Positions 35,209-45,700 are shown, numbered from the stretch's first letter. The stretch is DNA of 64,000 nt from Cryomorphaceae bacterium (GCA_011525035.1 WTIZ01000021.1:1-64000), one strand, 5' to 3'. Notes: generated by a model from the sequence alone, not told the origin. A program made the numbers and translations.

Positions 35209-35210
35209 TC

Positions 35211-36089
35211 TTAGATAAATCTATCAATAACATAAATGAGCTGCATACCCGTTAGGTAACCGATACTGCTCAGCATTAGTTTTCTTGCGACCTTATCGTC
35301 TCCGCTCTTCAAGAGTTTCATCCCATTGCTAAGTACCCATAGGCCGAGAAGCAATACCAGCGCAGCGCCCGTGTAACTCAAAGTGAGTTCGCCTGTAATT
35401 CCAAAGACAGGGAGAATACCAACAACGATCATCCAAATCGTATAAATAATCACATACAGCTGGCTCGGACGGTCCTTTGCACCTGAGGGCAGCAAGTTGT
35501 ATCCCGCTCTTTTGTAATCTTCAAAGGAGAACCAAGCAATAGCCCAGAAGTGCGGAAACTGCCAGAAAAATTGTTGTGCGAACAAAGTGCCCGTTTCAAT
35601 ATCAAAATCGTTTCGTGCCGCTACCCAACCGAGCATATAAGGTATGGCTCCTGGGAACGCTCCGACAAACACTGCTAAAGAAGTTCTTGCTTTTAACGGT
35701 GTGTAAATCACGGCATATAGGAAGGCGCTTAACCCACCGAAGAACGCAGAAAGGACATTGATACTGTAAAGCATAAACAATCCGACCAAGAGCGCAAGAA
35801 CCGCTGCCGTGTAGGCTTGAGCAACTGTCATCGTGCCTGCTGGAAGTGGTCGATTTTTTGTCCGGTTCATCAAGGCGTCCTGCTCCACCTCGTAAATCTG
35901 ATTGAATGCGTTTGAAGCCGCAACTACAAGCAATCCACCAAGAGTGAGAAGAAGAAGTTCAACCCATGAAAAAACCTCATATCCTAAAAGGTAACCCGCT
36001 ATCGAGCTGAATACTACAGATACTCCCAATCGAAGTTTCCCTAATCGGATGACTTCTTTAAAAAGTGATGGTTTCTTTTCGTTTGACAC
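35211..36089 (-). CDS. cyoE: Heme O synthase (protoheme IX farnesyltransferase)
   Basis: This 292-residue UbiA-type enzyme with eight or nine helices attaches a farnesyl group to heme B for the oxidase. The allylic diphosphate site is AFNQIYEVEQDALMNRTKNR (residues about 61-80), followed by RPLPAG. The start codon is GTG at 36089 (MSNEKKPSLF), as no in-frame ATG occurs before the essential motif. A perfect -7 element lies 21 bases upstream, so it heads the oxidase assembly unit running to 31894. Farnesyl diphosphate would come from the mevalonate genes at 17-19 kb. Confidence 0.94.
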   Translation of the reverse strand: MSNEKKPSLFKEVIRLGKLRLGVSVVFSSIAGYLLGYEVFSWVELLLLTLGGLLVVAASNAFNQIYEVEQDALMNRTKNRPLPAGTMTVAQAYTAAVLALLVGLFMLYSINVLSAFFGGLSAFLYAVIYTPLKARTSLAVFVGAFPGAIPYMLGWVAARNDFDIETGTLFAQQFFWQFPHFWAIAWFSFEDYKRAGYNLLPSGAKDRPSQLYVIIYTIWMIVVGILPVFGITGELTLSYTGAALVLLLGLWVLSNGMKLLKSGDDKVARKLMLSSIGYLTGMQLIYVIDRFI

Positions 36090-36109
36090 CTAATAGAAAT
36101 TTGACGGTG

Positions 36110-36117
36110 CAAAGATA
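36110..36117 (-). promoter_or_regulatory. Putative -7 element (TATCTTTG) for cyoE and the oxidase assembly unit
   Basis: On the minus strand TATCTTTG matches TAnnTTTG exactly and predicts a transcript start near 36103, 14 nt before the GTG start of cyoE. It sits in the 55-base gap after cysQ. Confidence 0.5.
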
Positions 36118-36144
36118 AGATACACCGCTGTGAAAATGTGAGAC

Positions 36145-36942
36145 TTATAGCACAATAAAGTGCGGATTCAATAAGTCTTCCTTATTGTATCTCAACGGAG
36201 TTCTACCCTCCTTTTCTACCATGCTAAATCCTGCCGCCTCAACTACTGCTTGACCCGCAGCGGTATCCCACTCCATGGTTGGCGCAAAACGTGGATAGAC
36301 ATCAGCCAATCCCTCTGCCACCATGCACATTTTAAGCGAAGAGCCCTTGGAAAGAATGGCAACCTCTCCATGTTTTTCACGGTATTGTTTCAAGAAGTTT
36401 TCCGTTTCTTCATTCATGTGACTTCGGGAACCTACTGCAGTAAACGGTCGATCTAGCGAAACCGGCAGATCAACACCTGTTTCTAATGTCTCATTACTCA
36501 CTACAGAAGTTGGAGGCAAAGTGAGTTTCTTAGCGCCTTTTGAACCTGCACCAACATAGAGCTCGCCGGTAACAGGCACGTAAACTACACCCATAATTGG
36601 TCGACCTTGTTCAACCAAAGCGATATTCACGGTAAACTCACCATTGCGCTTGATGAATTCTTTGGTACCGTCCAGAGGATCTACTATCCATAGCCTTGAC
36701 CACGAAGAACGCTCGTTGAACGGAAGGTGTTTACCTTCTTCACTCAGTACAGGAATCCCAGTGGGCTCGAGCAGGGACATAATGGCTTTGTGGGCTCGAG
36801 TATCAGCTTGTGTCAGTGGACTGTCGTCGCCTTTGACCTCAACTTGAGTCTCTTCATTATTGTAGACCTCAAGAATTTCGATTCCACCATGCAAAGCTGC
36901 CTGTGCAGCGATAACCGTAAGTTGATCCAATGTCTGGCTCAT
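36145..36942 (-). CDS. cysQ: 3'(2'),5'-bisphosphate nucleotidase CysQ
   Basis: A 265-residue Mg-dependent phosphatase of the inositol monophosphatase fold, which hydrolyses 3'-phosphoadenosine 5'-phosphate made during sulfate assimilation. The metal site is seen as SEEGKHLPFNERS, LWIVDPLDGTKEFIKRNGEF and the C-terminal PTMEWDTAAGQAVVEAAG. The length is typical. It seems to be a single gene with its own -7 element 20 bases upstream, lying between tonB and the oxidase unit. No cys genes are nearby. Confidence 0.93.
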   Translation of the reverse strand: MSQTLDQLTVIAAQAALHGGIEILEVYNNEETQVEVKGDDSPLTQADTRAHKAIMSLLEPTGIPVLSEEGKHLPFNERSSWSRLWIVDPLDGTKEFIKRNGEFTVNIALVEQGRPIMGVVYVPVTGELYVGAGSKGAKKLTLPPTSVVSNETLETGVDLPVSLDRPFTAVGSRSHMNEETENFLKQYREKHGEVAILSKGSSLKMCMVAEGLADVYPRFAPTMEWDTAAGQAVVEAAGFSMVEKEGRTPLRYNKEDLLNPHFIVL

Positions 36943-36961
36943 AAATGTTTTTTTGATGGTT

Positions 36962-36969
36962 CAAAAATA
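36962..36969 (-). promoter_or_regulatory. Putative -7 element (TATTTTTG) for cysQ
   Basis: TATTTTTG on the minus strand is a perfect TAnnTTTG match and predicts a start near 36955, 13 nt before the cysQ ATG. It abuts the tonB terminator hairpin at 36971. Confidence 0.45.
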
Positions 36970-36970
36970 G

Positions 36971-37000
36971 AAAAGCCCGAGCCAAAGGCCCGGGCTTTTT
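36971..37000 (-). terminator. Intrinsic terminator after tonB
   Basis: The stem GCCCG (36975-36979) pairs with CGGGC (36991-36995) and continues inward with one mismatch to GCC/GGC around an AAA loop; four A and five T flank it. On the minus strand it follows the tonB stop by 18 bases and runs into the cysQ promoter. Confidence 0.85.
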
Positions 37001-37017
37001 ATACGTTGATTTACCGA

Positions 37018-37722
37018 TTACTGCAATCTAGCATTGATCGGCACAGTGTATTGCATACGTACAGGCTTACCGCGCTGCTTCGCAGGGGTAAATGTTGGAA
37101 GCTTTTTGATTACGCGCATTGCTTCGTCATCAATCAGCTTATCTACACCACGTGCAATAGTTACTGAGCTTACTTTTCCGTTTTTCTCAATTACGAAGTT
37201 GACGTACACCTTACCCTGGATACCCATTTGGCGAGCCAATTCTGGGAATTCAAAGTTTTTACCGATGTGCTTCATGATTTCCTGGTTGAAACACATGAAT
37301 TTGTCATCTTCTGTAGCTTTCTTTTCACAACCTGGGAAGATTGGCTTGTTCTCTACAACGGCGAAGTTGAAGATTTCATCGTCTTCTTCTTCTTCCTCAA
37401 CGATTTCGATTTCCTCGCTCTCGTCAGTTTCAGTCGATTCAAATTCCACTTCCTCGATTTCCAAATCGTTTTCTACAATCTGAATAACCTCTGGCGGTGC
37501 CGGTGGAGGTGGTGGAGGTGGTGGAGGTGGCGTTCTGTTTGTGATAATCGCAATCTCGTCTTCATCGTCATAGCTCATCTTACCCAGCTCACCAGGACCT
37601 GATTCGTAAGATCTGTATTCCAATACGAAGAGCGTGAGCGCCAAAGACAACGTAAGACCGATCAGCAAGAAGAGATTCTTCTTGTTTTCTGCGTCTGCAT
37701 TGTAGGTTTTTCTATTCTTCAT
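37018..37722 (-). CDS. TonB energy transducer
   Basis: A 234-residue TonB protein that couples the proton motive force to outer-membrane receptors. A single N-terminal helix (residues 17-35) follows a short charged segment, then a run of prolines at 65-77, an acidic stretch (85-118) and a C-terminal TonB domain (about 145-234) with GIQGKVYVNFVIEKNGKV and LPTFTPAKQRGKPVRMQYTV. Just before the domain is a C132-x11-C144-F pair that also occurs in its two neighbours. It has its own promoter element and terminator, so it is separately transcribed. ExbB and ExbD are not in the window. Confidence 0.93.
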   Translation of the reverse strand: MKNRKTYNADAENKKNLFLLIGLTLSLALTLFVLEYRSYESGPGELGKMSYDDEDEIAIITNRTPPPPPPPPPPAPPEVIQIVENDLEIEEVEFESTETDESEEIEIVEEEEEDDEIFNFAVVENKPIFPGCEKKATEDDKFMCFNQEIMKHIGKNFEFPELARQMGIQGKVYVNFVIEKNGKVSSVTIARGVDKLIDDEAMRVIKKLPTFTPAKQRGKPVRMQYTVPINARLQ

Positions 37723-37753
37723 GCGTTAGAAATAATTGAAGTGCTAAAATAGC

Positions 37754-37761
37754 CAAAACTA
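37754..37761 (-). promoter_or_regulatory. Putative -7 element (TAGTTTTG) for tonB
   Basis: TAGTTTTG on the minus strand is a perfect TAnnTTTG match. It predicts a start near 37747, 25 nt before the tonB ATG, in the 66-base gap after the anchorless TonB-domain gene. Confidence 0.45.
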
Positions 37762-37788
37762 CCATTAGCACAAATGTGTTTTTAAGAG

Positions 37789-38178
37789 TTATTTCTTGAA
37801 TTGTACAGGTATGGTATAAGTGATACTCACGGGAACGCCATTTTCTGTGGCAGGACGCACTATCTGTGGTAAAGAGCGCATCACCTTGACCGCTTCATCT
37901 GAGGCCAATTCAGAAAAACTTTTCAGCACTTCAGGCTCCTGGAGTTGGCCTTCTTCGTCAAAGGTGATTTTGATAAACACCTTCCCTTCTTCTTCCAATC
38001 CTTCCGGGTATTTCAATGTGGTCATCACGTGCTCCATGAGTGTCCTGTTAAAACAAACCTGCATCTCTTCACCCACCTCAATGTGTTGGCACCGTTCAAA
38101 GGTCGGCGCGACCATTTCTTGGGCCAAAGCAGGGATAGTGGTTAAAAGGAAAAATAGAAGTACTGCTTTAAATTTCAT
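37789..38178 (-). CDS. Anchorless periplasmic TonB C-terminal domain protein
   Basis: A 129-residue protein made of a cleavable signal peptide (residues 1-20, ending ALAQ) followed almost at once by a TonB-type C-terminal domain (EGKVFIKITFDEEGQL, ASDEAVKVMRSLPQI, PVSITYTIPVQF). There is no membrane anchor or proline-rich spacer, so it cannot reach ExbB/ExbD and is expected to be free in the periplasm. It keeps the C30-x11-C42-F pair found in the TonB proteins on either side. It lies two bases after the upstream TonB-like gene. Possible roles are a decoy or regulator of TonB-receptor contact, or a remnant; these are guesses. Confidence 0.85.
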   Translation of the reverse strand: MKFKAVLLFFLLTTIPALAQEMVAPTFERCQHIEVGEEMQVCFNRTLMEHVMTTLKYPEGLEEEGKVFIKITFDEEGQLQEPEVLKSFSELASDEAVKVMRSLPQIVRPATENGVPVSITYTIPVQFKK

Positions 38179-38180
38179 GA

Positions 38181-38909
38181 TTACTGTAGCTTGACATTTA
38201 CGGGCAAAATGTACGACATTCTAACGGGCTTACCATTGATTTTAGCAGGGGTAAATTTTGGCAAGCTCTTCACCATTCGAATCGCTTCCTCAGAAATCAG
38301 CTCGTCTTCACCTCGAACAACTTTGGCCTGAAGTACTCGACCGTCTTTTTCAATGATAAATTCTACGAACACCTTCTCAGCGTTGGAAAACATCATCATG
38401 GCATCGCTAACCTCGAAGTTTTTGCCAACAAACTTCAACAACTGCTGCTGAAAACACACGAAGCGCTCATCGTCGGTTACCAATGATTCACAGCCTTGGA
38501 ACACGGGCCTAGACTCTACTGCAGTGAACTTGTAAATATCATTGTCAATGGGATCAGGATCAATAATCTCGACAATTCCATCATCGATAATACCTGAAAA
38601 CAAACTAAGGTCTATGGCAGGAAGCGACGCTGTGTTTGGAACTATGGTTATGATGTTAGGATTCACCTTTGCGCTTTGTTGTGCAATAGGCTTGGCAGGC
38701 ATCGCTCGTTGGGTAATAGGCACAACCCAATCCTCCTCTTCGATGTAATAGCCGCCATCATCTTCTACAACCATTAATGGACGCTCACTCACGGTCCACT
38801 CTAAAGCAGTGTAGGCCGCACTAAGAGATAAAACCAATCCTAGGATTAAGAACAAGGGACGCTTGTTCTCTAAATCGGCTTTTGCTGTTTTTCTGATTTT
38901 TAGGCTCAT
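38181..38909 (-). CDS. TonB-like protein without a proline-rich spacer
   Basis: A 242-residue protein with an N-terminal helix (residues 19-35), a 90-residue linker lacking the usual Pro-Glu/Pro-Lys repeats, and a TonB C-terminal domain from about 155 (EKVFVEFIIEKDGRVLQAKV, SLPKFTPAKINGKPVRMSYI). C140-x11-C152-F precedes the domain. Strong similarity of the last 100 residues to the TonB at 37018 points to tandem duplication. It is cotranscribed with the anchorless protein. It may energise a particular subset of receptors. Confidence 0.87.
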   Translation of the reverse strand: MSLKIRKTAKADLENKRPLFLILGLVLSLSAAYTALEWTVSERPLMVVEDDGGYYIEEEDWVVPITQRAMPAKPIAQQSAKVNPNIITIVPNTASLPAIDLSLFSGIIDDGIVEIIDPDPIDNDIYKFTAVESRPVFQGCESLVTDDERFVCFQQQLLKFVGKNFEVSDAMMMFSNAEKVFVEFIIEKDGRVLQAKVVRGEDELISEEAIRMVKSLPKFTPAKINGKPVRMSYILPVNVKLQ

Positions 38910-38951
38910 AGGTTCTCATTTTAAGGGGTTATGAGAGGTAGAGCCAAAAAA

Positions 38952-39329
38952 CTATGCCAAAACCCGATGCAGTACTCGAGAGGCGACCATGCCTGATATG
39001 GCGCCAGCCGAATTGGCCAAGGCATCTAAAAGATCTGCAGATCGCCCTAGCCCCATCCAATCCTGTAGCAATTCTATGAGACCTCCTACAGCAATTGCAA
39101 TGAGCCAATACAGGGCGGCTTTTCTCTTTTTAATGGGCCGCTTGTACCCTCTGGATGAAGCGAAATAGAGCAAAATAGTCCAAGAGAAGTACAGGATAAA
39201 GTGCACCAGCTTATCGCTGATATTGATTTCCCAACCTGGATCTAGGTTGCTGACAGGAGCCAGGCAAGCATAGAAAATTAAAAAGCCCCAACCAATGGCA
39301 GGGGCTCTATATATCCATGGATTACGCAT
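38952..39329 (-). CDS. VanZ-like family membrane protein
   Basis: A 125-residue protein with three or four hydrophobic helices, resembling the VanZ-like family: LVHFILYFSWTILLYFA, then a basic loop (RGYKRPIKKRKAALY), then IAVGGLIELLQDWMGLGRSADLLDALANSAGAISG, whose D and N residues are typical of the family. Function is unknown outside VanZ of glycopeptide resistance. It lies two bases after gcvH, a pairing that is common beside sprA in Flavobacteriia. Confidence 0.85.
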   Translation of the reverse strand: MRNPWIYRAPAIGWGFLIFYACLAPVSNLDPGWEINISDKLVHFILYFSWTILLYFASSRGYKRPIKKRKAALYWLIAIAVGGLIELLQDWMGLGRSADLLDALANSAGAISGMVASRVLHRVLA

Positions 39330-39331
39330 GA

Positions 39332-39709
39332 TTATCCAAGCATTGCTTGGTACGCTTCAGCATCCATTAAACCGTCCAATTGAGACGCGTCGTTAATCTT
39401 GATTTTCACCATCCAACCTTCGCCGTATGGATCTTCGTTCACAGCCTCAGGCGCATCTTCAAGTCCCTCATTGAACTCGAGCACTTCTCCCGCTACTGGT
39501 AAAAACAAGTCACTCACTGTTTTCACAGCCTCAACACTTCCGAAGACCTCGTCCTGATCTAAAGATTCACCTTCCGTATCGACATCAACAAATACGATAT
39601 CACCTAATTCGCTTGCTGCAAATGCTGTAATTCCTACAAAGGCTTCATCACCTTCAACGCGGATCCATTCGTGATCCTTCGAGTACTTTAAGTTATCTGG
39701 GTAGTTCAT
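39332..39709 (-). CDS. gcvH: Glycine cleavage system H protein
   Basis: A 125-residue lipoyl carrier protein. The lipoylated lysine is K63 in [20 protein letters not shown], and the sequence around [21 protein letters not shown] and GDIVFVDV is typical. It shuttles the aminomethyl group between the P, T and L proteins; the L protein could be the lpdA product at 10949. A perfect -7 element lies 17 bases upstream. The order ruvA-sprA-gcvH is familiar from flavobacterial genomes, but no functional link to SprA is known. Confidence 0.96.
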   Translation of the reverse strand: MNYPDNLKYSKDHEWIRVEGDEAFVGITAFAASELGDIVFVDVDTEGESLDQDEVFGSVEAVKTVSDLFLPVAGEVLEFNEGLEDAPEAVNEDPYGEGWMVKIKINDASQLDGLMDAEAYQAMLG

Positions 39710-39725
39710 TCGGGTATGTTTTTGA

Positions 39726-39733
39726 CAAATGTA
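39726..39733 (-). promoter_or_regulatory. Putative -7 element (TACATTTG) for gcvH-vanZ
   Basis: TACATTTG on the minus strand matches TAnnTTTG exactly and predicts a start near 39719, only 10 nt before the gcvH ATG, in the 48-base gap after sprA. Confidence 0.5.
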
Positions 39734-39757
39734 AACTGATTTTTATTTCCGTAGGGT

Positions 39758-42700
39758 CTATTGTGCAAGATTAAATCTAAACGCGATTCCGGCGTTCGTG
39801 TTCAAGGTTGGGAACGCGTTGGACGTCTTAAACTTGCTCACCGTTTGATCGTAGTACAAGCGAGCGGTCAATTTTGACGATAGCATGTAATCTGCACTTG
39901 CCTTCACAGACCAAATACGCTGTCCTGCGGTAACCTGGTCAACACCTTCTTGAATACGACGAATCACGGTTTGATTGTCGCGCAAACTGAAGTCCAATTT
40001 CAAATCAAGGTTAGACGTGATCTTTTGCGGACGGCCATCACTGACGATGTTAAAGCTCACGTCCTTGATAATATATCCGGTTCCAACGACAACCTCCATA
40101 CCGCGGGTATCGCTCAATTGATTATTGACCAGCGATAGGTTGAGTTGTCTGTTACGCTTAATGTCTAAGCGCAGACTCGCTTGATTTTTCAAACGCATAT
40201 TTAGTCCGACGAACGGACCGAAATTTTCAGCGATACTCACCTGAGAAATTTGCTCCAATGGCAAGAAGTCTCCGTTCGTGTTTCGAATGTTATTTGGCGG
40301 CTCCCCATTCTGAATGCGCTGCTGTAAAAGCATGTTACTCTGGTACGAATTCATCGTGTACATGCTCTTGTAGGTATGGGTCAGTGTAAAGGTTTGGAAG
40401 TTCTTTTTGAACCATGGAATCTTCATGAGTCCATTAAAGTTTACGTTCCAATTTGGCATAGGCAGATCAGGACGTCCGTTCATTACTACCTCGCTAGGAT
40501 CCATACCACCATAGGCCGCCAAGAAAGCAGGCACAAGAACCTCAGCACTGTTGTAACTGTAGCCGTCGTACCCTTCTCGAGTCCCTGTACTATCATCAGC
40601 GGCAGTGATGAAGTTTCCAACATATGTAGGATCGTTGGCAGCCTTATTGTCTCTTAGACGCTGAGAAATGGTGTTTCTGTTCGCCAAGAAGAGGTCATAC
40701 ACTGGAGAATTCGATGAATCAATCGGTTCAAAAGCACTACCAATAGAAAGGAAACTGATAGAGTAATTCCCATTGTCCATCGGGTTGAAATTGTAGAATC
40801 CAGCCGGCAAGCCTAAAGTGGTATCAATTAGGGGATCGTGGTACCTGAAAATGGACGAGCTGTTCAAACCAGCCACCTTAGATGCTGTAATCTGTATTCT
40901 GAAATCCTGCCAAGGTTCAACAGTAGCACGGAAGTTCAAGTTTTCAGTAAAGGTCTTCTGGAACTGGTTCGGTTGCTTCGTGTTTTCGGTGAGCCATCCA
41001 TTGGCAGCAGCGAGCGCTTTAATATCACTCTGACGGCCGAATACAAAATCTAAACCGGGAGACATCAATGCACTTGGATCCATACCGAAGTACGTAGGAT
41101 TGGTAATGAGGCCTGGCAATAATGTACCGTTTGTCTGGGCATAGGTCAGCGAGGCTGAGCGGACCATCATAGCTATACGCGCTGCGCCGAGGAGAATCTT
41201 GCTGTCTTTCTTCTCCTTCTCTTTTTCTTCTTCCTTACCCTCTTTTTTGGGCGCACCTCGTCGCTGTGGTGCTCCTCGTCGTGCCACAGGCTGCGGTCTT
41301 CCACCTTGATTCGCTTTTCGCAAGAATGGAACCTGGTTGTAGAAGTTGATGAAGTTGGCATTCGCAGAGAACTGGATGTTGTTTGAGTTCTGTGCACGAT
41401 TACCAAAGTATAATTCAGGTTTTGCCTTTGGATTCAATGCTGCTGTAGAATTCGTCTGCCAATCGTAGTTGCCTGAATAACGAACACTTGCAGATGTCCA
41501 ATCCATAAACGGCAACTTACTCACCGGAATCTGCCAGTTGACATTAAGCGTTTGGTGGAATTGGGTTGGTCTTCCCAAACTTGACAGACCGGCGATGATT
41601 GTATCCCTGTTTGCCTGTGTTTTAGGATCACCCGGCATTTCATCCACCCTACTCTGCGCAGTTGCATTATAGTCTAGCTTCAATCCTTTAGACAGATCGT
41701 AAGCAACGTCGTACATGCGTTTCGAGGTCAAGGCCTTGTTATACGTTACAGGCAATGCGATGGAAGGATCAAACGTATTGCGCATCTGCATGGTCGCCAA
41801 TTGTCTCCTTAATTCGGTTCTCATGCTCACCTTTGAAGGCAAGTAGTAGAAGTTGAAATCCCGAATCAAAGCCAATTGCTTGCTTTGGATCTTGTTTTTA
41901 AATGGCGCAATATTTTTTGGACGTGTCTGGTAGTTGTAATTCACCGATGCGGTATGCATGATGCGGTGATCTTGCACAATATTGATGTTTCTGCGGTCAC
42001 TCTCCGTAAAGGCGTATGAGGTGTTGAAATTGCTAATGGCAAATGGAGAGTTGGCCCAATTTATTCCTTTCGCTTTAGTAGGCCCGCCTTGTTCTTTATC
42101 ACCGCCTTTTGGAGGTGATTTTGGTGCAGCCGGTCGTGGACCCCCAGCGCTCTTTTCTTTTCGAACATTCGTAAAGTTGATACTCTTGCGCATCTGGTAC
42201 TCCTGACCTGCGAACCTTAGGCTATCGCGTTCCTCTTGAGTATCCACTGCTGCTAAGGACTCCTTAAAATTAATATCCGGATCTAGTGGGTTGAACTGTG
42301 GGTTTTTGAAGCTTTCATTGAAACTGAAGAACATCGGAAACTTGATGCCCGCCTCTTGAGGCAAGAACTTATCTAGATTTACATTGGTCTGAACTCCGTA
42401 CGAGCGCTCTGCGAATTTGTTTCGTTCATTGACCGTCTGGTCAATAGACCCAAAGCCTATGGTGCTCATCGTACCCGTAAGATTCACATTGGCAACATCT
42501 GCAAGTTTGGCACTGGCTGTGGCTGTTGCGGCCCATCCGCCGCGGTTGTCAAAGTCGCTCAAACGCAACTCATTGACCCAGATTTCGGCACATTTAGCCA
42601 AGCCGTCGTCTCCATCGCTCGCTGTACGCTTTTTCGGATTTCGAACACCTACGAGTAAGGTCCGAATGTTGCCCAAGTTTGGTGCACCGACGACAGAAAG

Positions 42701-45700
42701 TTTATGACCTTCAGGTGTAGTGACCGTGTATTTATTGACCAGACTCAAGGTTGGATCGCTTTCCATCGCGGCGTTTCGCGTGAGCTTCAGCGTTTTCAAA
42801 TCCTCAAATACCACGTCTATATTGTTGTCGTTCGGCCAGATATCTTCGGGCAATAACGCACCCCAAGGAGTAACCTTTAGCGGTACTTCGTATTCGTAAT
42901 AGTTGCCATTGTAATCGGAACCGAGGCGGACAAAAATGCTGAGATCGCCGTCATTCAAATCCTCAATCTCGCCAGCGGCTTCGGCGTGAACGAACATGCG
43001 CAATCGCTTGTACATCCGCATGTCAAAATTGAAGTTGCGGAATACCGCGCGCGCATCACCGTCTTGGATATCACAGATTTCGAGCGACATACTTTGCTCG
43101 TTCTGTTGGATGATTTGTGTACCGCCGTACACCAATTGACGCTCGATATCAGGAGGCAATACATATGGAATAGGCGTACGCCCGCCGTTCTCTTCGAGGT
43201 TCACGGCATTTACATTGAACGAGGTTTCATCGTCCTCGTCAATAGGCACATTGTCGCGAATGTCGTCCAAAGAGAATGGGAATCGACGCCATTCGCCTCG
43301 AACCAGTTCAAAGCGTGCAAATCGCATAACGATAGGATCCTCGAAATCTCGAACAAACATTCTTAGGAATCGAATGGAACGGAAGTCGGTGATTCCGCCT
43401 ACTTTCTTTTCTGGCTCGAAGACTGGAATCTTGAATTGGACCCAACGGGTAGGACGTGATAGACCGTTTGGCAAATCGTGACTGTTCGTCTCGTAAATAT
43501 CGGTGATGTAATTCTGGCCTACCACCAAATCCTCGGGACGCATCGATACGCGGTATTGGAAATAGCTTTCTGTTTTACTCAACGTCTGATCGCGGTTGGC
43601 GTCCTCCTTATCCGGTACGTTGGTTGCCGAAGCTGGCGCACCGTTGACCGTTAAAGTTGCACTGTTTCCTTGTGTCCCATTAAAGGCCTTGTAGCGCTCC
43701 ATGATATCAGCACTTTCAGCATCTAAGCTATCGCTGCGGTAAAAATGGAAATTATCGCGTGACGGGTCAGGATACGCACTTTGGTAGGCTACTGAACCCG
43801 TACCGTAGGCATTGGAAATTCTATTCAAATAGCTCGATGAACCGCTTGGCGCCCAAGTGCGCTCTTCACTGTCGAGCAATGCATCGAAACCAACATCCTG
43901 AGCATCACGGGCACCTGCCGCGTTGTCGAAGAATTCTGTGATGGGTTGGATTTCACTCAAGTATCCCCAGCGCGTACTGTCCATTTGGCTTTTATCGCCG
44001 TTGGCCGGAATACCGTTTTCAAAGCTTTGTCGACCGTCCTTCAAAATGTCCTCGCTTACACTACCGAGGTTGAAGTACAAATCACCACCGTCTGGGGCAT
44101 TGTCGTTCTCGTAGAACGGATCCATCACCCAGAACTGGATGAATTCTATGTTTTGCTCCTCAAAGTTGTTGATCTGCAGTGGACGCATGATACCCGCCCA
44201 GCGTGAAGATGGATCAGCAAGTGTACCATCGGCACTTAGTCCAGCGCTTATGCCCGGTTCTCCTTCCACATCGAAGTTATAGGGCCCTGGCTCGCTCGGG
44301 TAGTAGGCCAAATCAAACATGGCCAAGTTTCGCGCTTCGTTTTGTGCCAAAGAATAGTTCGGGAAGACCTCTTTCACCAAAACTTCACGCATGCGTTGGT
44401 CAGAGGTAATCTCGGGATCGTTGCGAATGTTATCAGGTACTGCACTACCTCCGGTGTACAAGGATGGGTCAATGATGTACCAGGCCAATTTTGCACGGTT
44501 GTACCCGTACGCCAAATCATTGTTGAGGGCACTCTCCGGGAACAAGTCTTCTTGATTCCCAGGGGTGGACGCCAAATTCCAAGCGTTTAAGCTGCGCAGA
44601 TCAATGGTCGTCTGTGAACTTTCAAAATCATCGAGATAAGTAGTTTCCGAACCTGTAATTCGAATACCTCGAGGAGAGCCTGGAATGAGGTGGGCGAATT
44701 CACCACGGAATTGGAGCTGACTTTTTTCCTTGGTTTCGATAAATGGCAGTGCATCCATCAAACGCGTGAGGTAGGGTGCTTCATTGCTGTAGTTGGTGTT
44801 CATCCCCCAAATCGTATTCGAAATAGGTTCGTCACCGATGTTCACTTTTTGGGTCAATGGACGTTCGGTCAAATGCAGCCACGTCCCGCCCACATTCAAG
44901 TGGTCGTTGACTTTGTGATCTATATTCGTTCCATAGAACGTCTTGGTCTGAACGTTAAATAGGGTGTTGTTTTCAAAGTTCACCTTGATTGGAGAACCGG
45001 AATTCATCACCCCTTCGTTGATGATGCGTACCCGACCTAAGGCGTAGTCTACCGTGTAGTCCTGATTTTCGGTCAAGGTTCGCCCGCCCGCTGTTACGGT
45101 AACGGAGCCTCGGGGGATGTTGAAGGCACCGAGGGAAATTTCAGACCCCGAGGCGCTCTTGTACTGGCCGCGGAGGATGAATTTATTCTTTTGGGTCTGC
45201 TCTTGAGCACGGAAGCGTGTACTGTCGTAAAGCGCGTTGTAGACGTACTTATTTCTTGCCTGTTCCGTGTCCAATTTTTCTTCGAGGTTCGAACCAAATG
45301 GCTCAATGACCGGGAAAATAATTCGACCGCGCTGCTGGTCGATGGTCACCCCAGGAACAAAGTCAAATATCCCATCTGGGAACGGGTCATTGTTGTTGTT
45401 CAATCGGTCCAACTCCATCACCCCGACGAGCAATGTGTCGCTCAAATTTCCATCAGGAAGGAACGGAATAGGAACCCCGGTCTCGTCGTTCATGTACAGC
45501 ACGTCCATGTAGAAATCTTCGCGGTCCAACTGGAAGGCATTCAGTGCATAGATGTTTTTCATCATCAAATCCCAAGTTGGCATGCGCACATCAAGTACCG
45601 TACTCTTCAGGAGTTTGAGGATCAAGGTCTTTGGTGGAGTGACACCATCGTTTGAAAATTCCCCAACCTGGTAAGTGCGGCCTCCAGCGGTATATTGGAA

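Noticed and set aside
37487-37525. GGTGGA-type simple repeat as a regulatory or mobile element
   Set aside because: It encodes the proline run of TonB, which is a normal part of the family.
38915-38935. Possible terminator with TCTCAT/ATGAGA arms between vanZ-like and tonB-like genes
   Set aside because: Only six base pairs with an eleven-base loop and no T-run on the right side; too weak to call.
41173-41406. Lys/Arg-rich small protein inside sprA
   Set aside because: It is a shifted frame over the low-complexity Lys/Glu-coding part of sprA, with no start context or homology.
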